DNA of 39,320 bases from Actinomycetota bacterium (GCA_003168295.1 PMST01000616.1:7637-46956); one strand, 5' to 3'. Positions 22,673-31,188 are shown, counted from the first letter of the stretch. Notes: generated from the sequence alone by a model not told the origin. Numbers and translations: made by a program.

Positions 22673-23781
22673 AGGTACTCGTTACCGGCGGCGCGGGATT
22701 CATCGGATCGCACACGTCCGACCGGCTGCTCGCGCTCGGGCATGACGTCGTGGTGCTCGACGCGCTGACCCCGCCCGTGCACCGCGACGGACGGCCCGCC
22801 TACCTCAGCCCGGGAGCGGACTTCGTCCGCGGCGACACCCGCGACCGGGATCGCCTGACCAGCCTGCTCCGCCGCGTCGACGCCGTCTATCACTTCGCCG
22901 CCTATCAGGATTACCTGCCCGACTTCTCGCGTTTCTCCGACGTCAACGTGGTCTCGACGGCCCTGCTTTACGAAATCATCGTGGCCGAGCGCCTTGACCT
23001 CGCGCGCGTCGTGGTGGCGTCATCGCAATCCGCGATGGGTGAAGGCTTCTACTGGTGCCGGGCCGATGGCGAGCAGCTGCCGGGAATGCGTCCCGAGCAG
23101 GCTCTGGCCCAGGGCCAGTGGGACATCGGCTGCCCGGTCTGCGGCGGCCCGCTGGAGATGGGTATCACGCCCGAGCGGGTTTGTAACCCGCAGAATGCTT
23201 ACGGCATATCCAAGCTGGGCCAGGAGATGGTCGCCATCAACCTCGGCCGCCGGTACGGCATTCCCACCGTCGCCCTGCGCTACAGCATCGTCCAGGGCCC
23301 GCGGCAGTCGGTCTACAACGCATACTCCGGCGCGTGCCGCATCTTCTGCCTGAGTTACCTGCAGGGCACGGCGCCGATTCTCTACGAGGACGGCGGGGCG
23401 ATCCGGGACTACGTCAACATCGACGATGTCGTCGACGCCAATGTGCTGGTGCTGGCCGACGACCGCGCCGCCGGGCGGGTCTTCAACGTCGGCGGCGGCA
23501 CCGCGGTAACGACCAGGGAATTCGCCGATATCGTGCGGCAGCACTACGGGTCGGCCCAGCCGGCCGTGGTCACCGGTGAGTACCGGTTTGGCGACACCCG
23601 GCACATTTTCTCCGACATCAGTGCCCTGACGGCGCTGGGGTGGCAACCGCGGCGGACGCCGGCCGATTCTGTCGCGGCGTACGCCGGCTGGCTCACCGGC
23701 ATAGGAGGCCTGGACGGTGTCCTGGCCGAGGCGAATGCGCAAATGCGCGCCCTCGGCGTCGTCCGGAGGGCGGAACGGTGA
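22669..23781 (+). CDS. NAD-dependent epimerase/dehydratase (extended SDR) with Cys-containing insertion
   Basis: 370 residues from ATG 22669 (ATGA overlap). N-terminal TGGAGFIGSH binds NAD. The active-site Ser lies in SSQSAMGEG (about 118-126), and Tyr and Lys in AYGISKLGQE (about 177-186). Between them is an insertion with CPVCGGPL (about 154-161) plus a further Cys, which could bind a metal; similar insertions occur in some sugar-nucleotide epimerases of the dTDP-rhamnose 4-epimerase type. C-terminal RDYVNIDDVVDANVLVL and VFNVGGG are typical of sugar-nucleotide SDRs. It likely epimerises or otherwise modifies a nucleotide sugar, perhaps the GDP-heptose made by its neighbours; the substrate is not readable from sequence. 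Confidence 0.88.
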   Translation: MKVLVTGGAGFIGSHTSDRLLALGHDVVVLDALTPPVHRDGRPAYLSPGADFVRGDTRDRDRLTSLLRRVDAVYHFAAYQDYLPDFSRFSDVNVVSTALLYEIIVAERLDLARVVVASSQSAMGEGFYWCRADGEQLPGMRPEQALAQGQWDIGCPVCGGPLEMGITPERVCNPQNAYGISKLGQEMVAINLGRRYGIPTVALRYSIVQGPRQSVYNAYSGACRIFCLSYLQGTAPILYEDGGAIRDYVNIDDVVDANVLVLADDRAAGRVFNVGGGTAVTTREFADIVRQHYGSAQPAVVTGEYRFGDTRHIFSDISALTALGWQPRRTPADSVAAYAGWLTGIGGLDGVLAEANAQMRALGVVRRAER

Positions 23782-24479
23782 AGGCCTTCCTGCTCGCGGC
23801 CGGCCTGGGCAGCCGGCTGAGACCGCTCACCGACAGCATCCCGAAGTGCATGGTGCCCATCGGGGGCAGGCCCCTGCTGGATATCTGGCTGGATGCGTTC
23901 GACCGGGCCGGCGTCAGCGAGGTCATGGTCAACCTCCATCACCTGCCCGGTGTGGTGCGCCGCCACCTGGCCGACCGGACCGGGCCGCCGGTCGTGCGCA
24001 CGTTCTTCGAACCCCGGCTGCTGGGCAGCGCCGGCACGCTCGCCGCCAACCGGCGGTGGGTGGCCGAAGAACAGTTCTTCCTCGCCTGCTACGCCGACAA
24101 CCTCACCGACTTCGACCTGAGCGCGCTGATCGACGAGCACCGGGAGCACGACGCCCGCGCCACGCTGGCGGTGTTCCACTCGCCGCGGCCGTCGGCCGGC
24201 GGTGTGGTGGAGGTGGACGCCGACGGGGTCATGGTGGGGTTCACGGAGAAACCGGAACGGCCCGTCGGTGACCTGACCAACGCCGGCCTGTACGCCTTCC
24301 ATCCGAGCGTGCTCGACGAGATAAACCCGGTGCCGCCCCAGGACATCGGCTACCACCTGCTGCCCCGGCTGACGGGCCGGGCCCGGGCGGTACTGGTCGA
24401 GGGATACTTCCGCGACATCGGGACCGCTGACGCCTACCGGCAAGCCTGTGAGGAGTGGCCCGTGCGGGCCGGACGATGA
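23778..24479 (+). CDS. hddC: D-glycero-D-manno-heptose 1-phosphate nucleotidyltransferase (HddC-like)
   Basis: 233 residues from GTG 23778, with GGAGG 8 bases upstream; the start overlaps the epimerase stop. The frame continues upstream, but KAFLLAAGLGSRLRPLTDSI is the classic first motif of sugar-1-phosphate nucleotidyltransferases, so this GTG is the start. Other motifs: KCMVPIGGRPLLD, LLGSAGTLAANRRWV, ACYADNLTDFD (metal-binding Asp) and GFTEKPERP. Length matches HddC (about 230). It would join GTP and heptose 1-phosphate to give GDP-heptose. Adjacent to the kinase HddA (ATGA overlap), which strongly supports the assignment over a generic mannose- or glucose-1-phosphate enzyme, although the base specificity is not proven. 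Confidence 0.85.
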   Translation: MKAFLLAAGLGSRLRPLTDSIPKCMVPIGGRPLLDIWLDAFDRAGVSEVMVNLHHLPGVVRRHLADRTGPPVVRTFFEPRLLGSAGTLAANRRWVAEEQFFLACYADNLTDFDLSALIDEHREHDARATLAVFHSPRPSAGGVVEVDADGVMVGFTEKPERPVGDLTNAGLYAFHPSVLDEINPVPPQDIGYHLLPRLTGRARAVLVEGYFRDIGTADAYRQACEEWPVRAGR

Positions 24480-25468
24480 TTATCACCCAGACCCCGTTGC
24501 GTATCGGCCTGCTCGGCGGCGGCACCGACCTGCCCGGCTACTACCGGGAGCACGGCGGCCGGGTCCTGAACTGCGCGATCGACAAGTACATCTACGTCAT
24601 CGTGAAGCAGCGCTTCGACGACGACATCTACGTCAACTACTCCAAGAAGGAGATCGTCTCCCGCGTCGAGGACCTGGAGCACGAGCTGGTCCGCGAGGCC
24701 ATGTGGATGACCGGCGTGACCAAGGGCGTCGAGATCACCACGCTGGCCGACATCCCGTCCGCAGGCGGCTCCGGTCTCGGGTCTTCGTCCGCGGTCACCG
24801 TCGGCCTGCTGCACGCGCTGTTCGCCTACCAGGGCAGGCAAGTATCCGCGGAACAGCTGGCCGAGCGGGCCTGCGAGATCGAGATCGAACGATGCGGAAA
24901 GCCCATCGGGAAGCAGGACCAGTACATTACGGCCCTCGGCGGAATCCGGGACATCCGCTTCGGGCCCGGCGACAAGGTGGCGACCGAGGAAGTTGTGCTG
25001 TCTGCCGCCGAGCGCCGCGGGTTGCAGCGGCAGATCATGCTCTTCTATACCGGCACGACCCGGAACGCGGATTCGATCCTGGCCGAGCAGAACGCGAACA
25101 TCGCGACCACCCGCCCCCTGCTTGACCTCCTCCGTGACCTCGCCGGTTTCGCCGTCGACCGGCTCCGCGCCGGTGACGTGGACGTGATCGGGCCGGCCAT
25201 GCGCGAGAGCTGGGAAGCCAAGCGGAAGCTCGCGTCGGGGGTATCCAATGACCGGATCGACCGTGCGGTGTCCCGGGCGCTCGACGCCGGCGCGCTGGGC
25301 GCCAAGCTGACCGGCGCCGGGGGTGGCGGCTTCGTGCTCGTTATCTGCCCGGTCGAGCGGCAGCACGGCGTGCGGGAAAATCTGGCGGACCTGACCGAGC
25401 TGCCGGTCAAGCTGGACAGTCTTGGCTCGCGTGTCGTGTTCAACGTGCTGCGTGATATTTGGGGGTGA
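24476..25468 (+). CDS. hddA: D-glycero-D-manno-heptose 7-phosphate kinase (HddA-like GHMP kinase)
   Basis: 330 residues from ATG 24476 (ATGA overlap with hddC); a start seven codons upstream is possible. GHMP kinase motifs: TPLRIGLLGGGTDLPGYY near the N-terminus, the ATP loop PSAGGSGLGSSSAVTVGLL (about 95-113), CGKPIGKQDQYITALGG, and C-terminal KLTGAGGGGFVLVI (about 276-289). Very similar patterns mark HddA, which phosphorylates C1 of heptose 7-phosphate to give the 1,7-bisphosphate. With the GmhA, GmhB and HddC homologues all next door, the full route to GDP-D-glycero-D-manno-heptose is present. The YdcF-like gene starts in its last codons. Confidence 0.88.
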   Translation: MIITQTPLRIGLLGGGTDLPGYYREHGGRVLNCAIDKYIYVIVKQRFDDDIYVNYSKKEIVSRVEDLEHELVREAMWMTGVTKGVEITTLADIPSAGGSGLGSSSAVTVGLLHALFAYQGRQVSAEQLAERACEIEIERCGKPIGKQDQYITALGGIRDIRFGPGDKVATEEVVLSAAERRGLQRQIMLFYTGTTRNADSILAEQNANIATTRPLLDLLRDLAGFAVDRLRAGDVDVIGPAMRESWEAKRKLASGVSNDRIDRAVSRALDAGALGAKLTGAGGGGFVLVICPVERQHGVRENLADLTELPVKLDSLGSRVVFNVLRDIWG

Positions 25469-26028
25469 GACATCGGCCCGGTGCCGCGGACGGGCGAGGC
25501 AGGCCCTCGCGCGTGAGGCGACGGCTATTGGCGGCCACGGTGGCGGTGGCGCTGGCGTTCGGGGTGGTGACCGCGCGGCTATTCGTGTGGCCTGCGCAAG
25601 GAATGCCGGCCGGGGTCAGCGCGATCGTGATGCTGGCCGGCCCGGGTAACCGCCTGCCCGTGGCGCTGCGGCTGGCCCGGCAGCACCGGGCGCCGGTGCT
25701 GGTGGTCTCGCGCGGCTGGCAGGGCTACGGAGGTCCCTGCCCAGCCGCGACAGCGGGCGTGAAGCTCATCTGCTTTGACCCGGACCCCGGCACCACCCGC
25801 GGCGAAGCGGAGTTCGTCGGCCAGCTCGCCGCGCGATACCACTGGACATCGGTCGTCCTGGTGGCGACCAGAGGGCAGGATACTCGCGCCCGCATCATCA
25901 TGGGGCGCTGTTTCAGCGGCTCCATTTACGCGGTCACCGCAGCACTGCCGTGGGACAACTGGCCGTACCAGATCGCCTACCAGTGGGCGGCGCTGGCCAA
26001 GGCGCTGGTCCAGTACCGGGCTTGCTGA
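25465..26028 (+). CDS. YdcF/SanA-like (DUF218) protein
   Basis: 187 residues from GTG 25465 (GTGA overlap with hddA). An N-terminal Arg-rich stretch followed by LLAATVAVALAFGVVTARLF gives one membrane anchor, with the rest probably outside. The remaining part fits the DUF218 fold: SAIVMLAGPGNRLPVALRLA, APVLVVSRGW, PGTTRGEAEFVGQLA, VLVATRGQDTRARIIMGRCF. Relatives such as ElyC and SanA act in envelope and polyprenyl-phosphate-related processes in E. coli. Here it lies between nucleotide-heptose synthesis and the flippase, so a role at the lipid-carrier stage is a reasonable guess. It is on the short side for the family. A 163-base gap follows before the flippase start. Confidence 0.78.
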   Translation: MRHRPGAADGRGRPSRVRRRLLAATVAVALAFGVVTARLFVWPAQGMPAGVSAIVMLAGPGNRLPVALRLARQHRAPVLVVSRGWQGYGGPCPAATAGVKLICFDPDPGTTRGEAEFVGQLAARYHWTSVVLVATRGQDTRARIIMGRCFSGSIYAVTAALPWDNWPYQIAYQWAALAKALVQYRAC

Positions 26029-26126
26029 CCACTGTCCGCCGGTATGTATCACGCCCGCGTCGCCGCGGATCTCCTTATCGCAAGACCTTCGTGGCGACGC
26101 GCCCCGAACCCCAGGCTGGGAGGAAG

Positions 26127-26168
26127 ATGGCAGTCGAGATAGCGCAAGGGCCCGGCTGGTGGTCGTAG
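26127..26168 (+). CDS. Possible 13-codon leader ORF before the flippase-polymerase gene
   Basis: GGGAGGAAG sits directly in front of ATG 26127, the best ribosome site in the region, yet the frame ends at TAG 26166 after only 13 codons (MAVEIAQGPGWWS). The flippase frame is a different one and starts about 24 bases later. It could be a leader peptide that couples translation to the next gene, the relic of an earlier start broken by a frameshift, or chance. Small size makes it unproven. Confidence 0.3.
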   Translation: MAVEIAQGPGWWS

Positions 26169-26191
26169 CGCCGCGGAGGATCCTGACGGCA

Positions 26192-28810
26192 GTGTCCTGG
26201 GGTCTGGTGCGCCAGGCGAGCCGCCGCCTGTCCTGGGGTGTCGCGGATCAGGCCATGTCCAGCCTGACGAACTTCCTCCTGAGCATTTACGTCGTCCGCA
26301 CGCTGGGCGCCATGCAATTCGGCGCCTTCAGCCTGGCCTATGTGACGTACGGGTTCGCGATCAACGCGTCGCGGGGGCTGGCCATCGACCCTATCTTGAT
26401 CAGGTTCAGCGGCACGGACCTGCCGACCTGGCGCCGCGCCGCGGCCAGCTGCGCGGGCACGGCGCTGGCCATGGGCTTGGTCACCGGAACCTGCGCGCTG
26501 GCGGCAGGACTGCTGCTCGGCGGCACCACCGGGCGGGCCTTTCTCGCCCTCGGCCTGACGCTGCCTGGACTGTTGCTGCAGGACAGCTGGCGGTACGCGT
26601 TTTTCGCGCTGGGACGCGGCCACCACGCGTTCATCAACGACACGGTCTGGGCGGTGATCCTGTTTCCCTCGCTGGCGTTGCTGCACGCGAGCGGCCACGG
26701 GGACGTGTTCTCGTTCGTCCTCGCCTGGGGCGGGGCGGCGGTCGTCGGGGCCGCCATCTTCTCGCTGCAGGCACGGGTCCTGCCCAGCCTGGCGGGCGTG
26801 TGGGAATGGCTGTGGCGGCACCGAGATATCGGGCCCCGCTATCTGGCGGTGAACAGTGGCGGCAACGCCGCCGAGCAGCTGCGGACCTACGCTGTCTCCT
26901 ACATTCTGGGCATCGCCGCGGTCGGCTATATCCAGGCGGCCCGCACGCTGATGGGTCCCTTTATGGTGATCTTCTTCGGGATGAGCCTGATCGCGATTCC
27001 GGAGGCGGCCCAGCTCCTGCGCCGGTCGCCGCGGCATCTGCCGGTCTTCTGCGCGGCCGTCAGCGCCGGGCTCACCCTGCTGGGACTGGCGTGGGGAGTG
27101 GCGCTGCTGGTGGCACTGCCCCGGGGGCTCGGGCACCTGATGCTGGGCAACATCTGGCGACCGGTCTACCCGCTGGTGCTGCCAGCGACCATTTACGTCA
27201 TGAGCACCTGCGCCACTATCGGCGCGGGCATGGGCATGCTAGCGCTGGGTGCCGCGCGCCGCAGCCTGCGCGCCACCATCATCACCGGGGTCCTCATCGT
27301 CGCCTGCGCCCTCATCGGAGCCCTGACCGGAGGCACCCTCGGCACGATGCGTTTTACCGCCGCCGGATCGTGGGCCGGCACGCTGGTTTCCTGGTGGCAG
27401 CTGCGGCAGGCGCTGCTCGAGTCGGACACCGTCCCCGTACCCGCCTGGTTGTGGCCAGGCCGATCGGGCCACTCGAAGGGTCGTAAGCTGAAGTCCGTCA
27501 TCGTATTCCGGCGCCGTCCCCGGGTCGCGTCGCTGAGCCCGGCGCAGGCCCGGGATCGCTCGATCCGGCGCCGGGTCGGTGCCGCGTGGGCGCTGCTCTA
27601 CTTCAACACCCTGACCTTCGTCCCCGGGTCCATCCTGCCCATCCCGTCCTTCGTCGGAACGGGGCTCGCGCAGGGGGCCCTGCCGCTGGCGCTGCTGGTG
27701 GCACTGACCGTGAACCCCAAGGTCAGGCTGCGCCCGAACGTGTTTCTCTGCGTCGTGTCCCTGCTCTTGGTGGATACGGCGATCGTCTGCACGTCAGCAC
27801 GGGACCTGGGCACCGTGTACCTGAGCTTCCGGCTCGCCGAGTTTGTGGCCGTGCTCTGGCTGCTGACGCCGTGGTGGGGCCGAGACGACATGCTGCTGCT
27901 TTGGTGTCATCTTCGCTGCCTGCTCGTGGCGCTCGGGTCGGTGCTGGTCGGCCTGCTGATCGTCCCGGGTCACGCCCTCGCCGCCCAGGACAACGTCTCC
28001 GCGGAAGGCAGGCTCTCCGGGGTGATCTGGCCCATGGTGCCCACCCAGGTGGCCCAGTACGCAGCGGTGGCGGCTGGGGTGATGGTGGTGCTCTGGCTCG
28101 GCCGCCTGCTGAGCGGGCGTGCCACCCTGGCAGGCAGCACGGTCGCCGCGGCTATCCTCCTGCTCACCCACACCAGGACCGCGCTGGCGGCCGTGGTGGC
28201 GGGCATCGTAGTTGCTGGCCTGAGCCTGTTCACCGTCAACGCGCGGGTGCGGAAGTTCTTCGCCGTGGCCGCGGCCGCCACCTCTATCGGGATCATTTCG
28301 GCGGCCGGCGTGCTGACCACCTGGCTGGCCCGCGGCGAGAACGCACAAGGGCTGGCCAGCTTGAGCGGCCGGACGAATTTCTGGGCCCTCGTGCTCGACG
28401 AGCCGCGGACCAGATTCCAGGAGATCTTCGGATTCGGCTTGTCCAGCGCAGGCATCAAGGGCCTCCCCATCGACAGCAACTGGCTGGCCTCGTATCAGAT
28501 GGAAGGGCTCTTCGGGGTAGTTGTCTGCGCCGTGATGCTGGCGTGGCTGTTCGCGAACGCCTTCTTCCAGCCCCACGGCGTACGACGCGCCCTCGCGCTG
28601 TTCCTCCTGACGTACTGCACGCTGGCCTCATACACCGAGGTTGGCTTCACCGACGCCTCCACGTACCTCCTTTATCTCACGGTGGTCGCGTCGCTGCTCA
28701 TCGTGCCGGGCCAGCGCCAGGCGATCTCCGCGCCGTCGACGTCCCCCGCGGGGGCCGGGATGACTAACCGGAGGGAAAAGATTCGGGCAGGCGCATGGAG
28801 CGAGCGCTGA
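26192..28810 (+). CDS. Fused Wzx-type flippase and O-antigen ligase/polymerase (Wzy/WaaL-like)
   Basis: 872 residues from GTG 26192 (GGAGG 12 bases upstream); GTG 26159 is an alternative and the longer frame upstream has no domain. The first half (to about residue 425) is a polysaccharide flippase: LSWGVADQAMSSLTNFLLSIYVVRTLGAMQFG, about twelve membrane segments, and NSGGNAAEQLRTYAVSYILG. A basic cytosolic linker (GHSKGRKLKS to RRPRVASLSPAQ, DNA about 27470-27560) leads to a second set of about ten segments ending in the O-antigen ligase pattern: SLSGRTNFWALVLDEP, then GFGLSSAG and YQMEGLFGVVVCA. No stop or clear internal start separates the halves. It would flip the lipid-linked repeat unit and polymerise or transfer it. 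One polypeptide for both steps is unusual; a concealed reading error is the main alternative. Confidence 0.82.
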   Translation: MSWGLVRQASRRLSWGVADQAMSSLTNFLLSIYVVRTLGAMQFGAFSLAYVTYGFAINASRGLAIDPILIRFSGTDLPTWRRAAASCAGTALAMGLVTGTCALAAGLLLGGTTGRAFLALGLTLPGLLLQDSWRYAFFALGRGHHAFINDTVWAVILFPSLALLHASGHGDVFSFVLAWGGAAVVGAAIFSLQARVLPSLAGVWEWLWRHRDIGPRYLAVNSGGNAAEQLRTYAVSYILGIAAVGYIQAARTLMGPFMVIFFGMSLIAIPEAAQLLRRSPRHLPVFCAAVSAGLTLLGLAWGVALLVALPRGLGHLMLGNIWRPVYPLVLPATIYVMSTCATIGAGMGMLALGAARRSLRATIITGVLIVACALIGALTGGTLGTMRFTAAGSWAGTLVSWWQLRQALLESDTVPVPAWLWPGRSGHSKGRKLKSVIVFRRRPRVASLSPAQARDRSIRRRVGAAWALLYFNTLTFVPGSILPIPSFVGTGLAQGALPLALLVALTVNPKVRLRPNVFLCVVSLLLVDTAIVCTSARDLGTVYLSFRLAEFVAVLWLLTPWWGRDDMLLLWCHLRCLLVALGSVLVGLLIVPGHALAAQDNVSAEGRLSGVIWPMVPTQVAQYAAVAAGVMVVLWLGRLLSGRATLAGSTVAAAILLLTHTRTALAAVVAGIVVAGLSLFTVNARVRKFFAVAAAATSIGIISAAGVLTTWLARGENAQGLASLSGRTNFWALVLDEPRTRFQEIFGFGLSSAGIKGLPIDSNWLASYQMEGLFGVVVCAVMLAWLFANAFFQPHGVRRALALFLLTYCTLASYTEVGFTDASTYLLYLTVVASLLIVPGQRQAISAPSTSPAGAGMTNRREKIRAGAWSER

Positions 28811-28830
28811 GAGGCCGACGATCGCGATAA

Positions 28831-28859
28831 GGAGAGGAAGGGGCAGGGAGAGGAAGGGG
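28831..28859. repeat. 13-bp direct repeat downstream of the flippase-polymerase gene
   Basis: GGAGAGGAAGGGG occurs at 28831-28843 and again at 28847-28859, with GGCCGACG on the outer side of each (28813 and 28858). The 116-base gap (28811-28926) lies between convergent genes; I see no strong terminator hairpin in it. Confidence 0.6.
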
Positions 28860-28926
28860 CCGACGGTGCTGGATGTCCTCGGTGCACACGGAAGGCGCGG
28901 CTTTCAGGTCCGCTGAATAACTTGCC

Positions 28927-29733
28927 CTATTCCAACCTGGATGGCTTCTCTATGAACGGCATGTCTACCAGCTCTGACCTACTCCGTTGACGGTAAATGC
29001 GTTGCCGTCTATAGCCAAGCACTTGATGCAAGAGCGGGATCTTGCGGTGCATAATCGGCAAGATCAGGCGAGCCCTGAGGCCGTTCCCCAGAGAATAAGA
29101 TCCCAGCGTCGATATGAGGGTGGCATTCTTGAGAACTGGCAGGGGCACGACACATCGCACCCGGTCGAGTGCGCCTTCTCGGTAGAAGAACCGCCAGTCG
29201 TCAGCGACTACCCGCACGGGTGGCGCGCATTTGATCATGCGCTCGCACGCCTCCCGGGTGATTATGTAGGCGCTGGCACTCGCCAGCGACTCGTTAATAT
29301 CGACGGGCAGTGCGAGCAGTCGTCCGGAGGGGAGCTTGATCGCGCCTTCTCGGCTCATCCGGCACGGCTCACGGCCGGCGTAGCTGAGCAGCGCCACTTC
29401 CGCGCCGACGAGCTGGCCGGCCACCGCATCGGCCAGGTTCTCGAGGTCAGCGGGCAACTCGATGTCGTCCTCTAGCACCAGTGCTTCATCAAGCCCGGCC
29501 GCAATTATTTTCCGGTAGGCGGTCTGGTGACTCAAGGCGGCCCCGACCGTGCCTGCCACCAGCCGGACCGTGGTGAAGAAGGAAGGATCGACGATGGCCG
29601 GATCGTCCAGGTCCAGATCACGCCCGTCGACGGCCGTGATGAACTCGTAGTCCAGGTCGGTCTTCTTCAGCTCAGCCGTGATATGCGCCCGCCGATCGAG
29701 TGAACGAGCCAAGTTGATGACATACGCATACAC
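28927..29733 (-). CDS. Glycosyltransferase family 25 protein
   Basis: 268 residues from GTG 29733, chosen because VYAYVINLARSLDRRAHI right after it matches the normal GT25 N-terminus; an upstream ATG at 29847 would add 38 residues of no known domain. GT25 motifs: GTVGAALSHQTAYRKI (about 58-73), ALVLEDDIELP (about 81-91, the metal-binding acidic motif), and ASAYIITREACERMI. GT25 enzymes usually transfer galactose or other hexoses in lipopolysaccharide or oligosaccharide. It is leftward, opposite to the operon, and downstream of the GH12 gene on the same strand (260-base gap). The DNA has lower G+C than its neighbours. Likely decorates the polysaccharide; no membrane segment is seen. Confidence 0.84.
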   Translation of the reverse strand: MYAYVINLARSLDRRAHITAELKKTDLDYEFITAVDGRDLDLDDPAIVDPSFFTTVRLVAGTVGAALSHQTAYRKIIAAGLDEALVLEDDIELPADLENLADAVAGQLVGAEVALLSYAGREPCRMSREGAIKLPSGRLLALPVDINESLASASAYIITREACERMIKCAPPVRVVADDWRFFYREGALDRVRCVVPLPVLKNATLISTLGSYSLGNGLRARLILPIMHRKIPLLHQVLGYRRQRIYRQRSRSELVDMPFIEKPSRLE

Positions 29734-29993
29734 GGTGGATCTTCGCTCCTTTACCTCTCCATGATTCAGATCGCCACACGGGACAAATTGGTGTGAAGCT
29801 ACTTCATCACGTTTCCTGACCTGGTTCCTCACGCCAAACGCCGACATGCATATGAGCGCGGACCGGGTGGTCGTGATACGTCCCGTGATCCCCGGATCGG
29901 CACGAAGCTGGCCGATACGCCAGCTGGCGGCCCGCCGGCTGCGGATAGCAGTCGGCGAGCCGCCAGCACGGACGGCCAGGGCTAGGACTAGGG

Positions 29994-30821
29994 CTAGGTC
30001 CGGCTGGCCGCGTTGCCGGTAGACGCGGTGGTAGTGATGGTGAACTTGTTAAGGCTGAAGGTCTCGTTCACCCCGCCGGTGCTGCAGATCTCCCAGCCGT
30101 ACCCGATCGCCCACAGGCCGCTGTTCTGCGGCAGGTAGCCGTGGGTCACCAGCCAGTTGAGCATGGGCAGGATGTCCACGCTGCCGGCCTGCTCGCTGGA
30201 GGGCAGCTTCCAGACCAGCTCCGCGCCGAACTGGCACAGGTTCCAGGTCTGCACCGGAACGCCGCCGGACCCGCCGAACGAAGCGGTGGCCTCGAAGGTG
30301 CAGGCACCGTTATTGGCGTAGTCCTGCTGGATCATGACCTCACCGCTCCAGGCGCTCGAGGTACCCGACCCCAGCCAGATGTCGTAGGCGGCCCAGGCGC
30401 TCGTCTTACTCGTCGCGTTCATCGTCTCGCTGAACGAGGAGTAGATGGAGGAGAAGGCCGACAGCGGGGTCGAGGTGTTGTTGGTCTGCCCGTAGTTCCC
30501 GCCGACGCTCGGGTAGGACACCACCGACGTGTTCTTGGCGGGAATGTTGGCGACCACGTGCCAGGTCCCGGGGGAGGTCACGGTAAGCGCCTGCTTCGTG
30601 CCGGTGATCGGGCTCCACACGTTGTTGTCGACGTAGGTGTTCGAGGTGGTGCCGTTGAGCGCCGGGTCGACATACGGGCCGCAGGTCCCCTTCAGCGCGC
30701 TGGTCGAGCAGGCGGCAGACGTTTGCGGAGTCGCCGCATGGCCGGTGAACGAGAGGGAGATCCCGATGACGGCAGCGATCACCCCGGCAATGAGCATGGT
30801 TATTAGAGTTCTTGGCCGCAT
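29994..30821 (-). CDS. GH12-type glucanase, secreted (paralogue 2)
   Basis: 275 residues, ATG 30821 with GAGG 7 bases upstream. Residues 1-29 are a Sec signal peptide (Arg-rich start, IAGVIAAVIGISLSF, cleavage likely after GHA), with no lipobox. The mature part follows the GH12 pattern: NNVWSPITGT, VVSYPSV, AAYDIWLGSG, GEVMIQ with Glu161 and YGWEICSTGG with Glu244, the two catalytic positions. It is almost the same as the lipoprotein at 9798-10604 from GTCGPY onward, so one arose from the other by duplication, and mainly the N-terminal signal has changed. One would act at the membrane, the other in the medium. Substrate (beta-glucan of plants or part of the cell's own polymer) is unknown. Confidence 0.86.
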   Translation of the reverse strand: MRPRTLITMLIAGVIAAVIGISLSFTGHAATPQTSAACSTSALKGTCGPYVDPALNGTTSNTYVDNNVWSPITGTKQALTVTSPGTWHVVANIPAKNTSVVSYPSVGGNYGQTNNTSTPLSAFSSIYSSFSETMNATSKTSAWAAYDIWLGSGTSSAWSGEVMIQQDYANNGACTFEATASFGGSGGVPVQTWNLCQFGAELVWKLPSSEQAGSVDILPMLNWLVTHGYLPQNSGLWAIGYGWEICSTGGVNETFSLNKFTITTTASTGNAASRT

Positions 30822-31188
30822 ATGCGTTCCTCACGCCGAAAATATGGCGATTTCAAGCGGTCGAAGCGACTCAGGCCGAGAAAGTCTCGGCTTCCTGAAG
30901 CATTGGCCCCCGCGAAAACTTCGCTTGATTTCCTGAATACGAAATATAACACAGAGACAGTAAATTAAGCTAATCGGCTAATGTTCTTCGATATTCCAGA
31001 CTAGCAGGAATTTCTGTCCCTTTCGGGAGATATTTCTGGACAACACCGGGGTGTTTTCGGCGGTTCTGCGCGCCCCGCGGGAAATGTGAATTCGCGAAAA
31101 TGCACCGAAAGGTCCGGTCCCCGCTCGATCGCGGGCCGGCGATCTTTGCGCCCTGGCCCTGGTGGCACGGATGCCTGAGCTCACCCCA

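Noticed and set aside
25775..26191. Upstream extension of the flippase-polymerase frame
   Set aside because: It overlaps the YdcF-like gene in another frame, and no membrane helix appears before about 26230.
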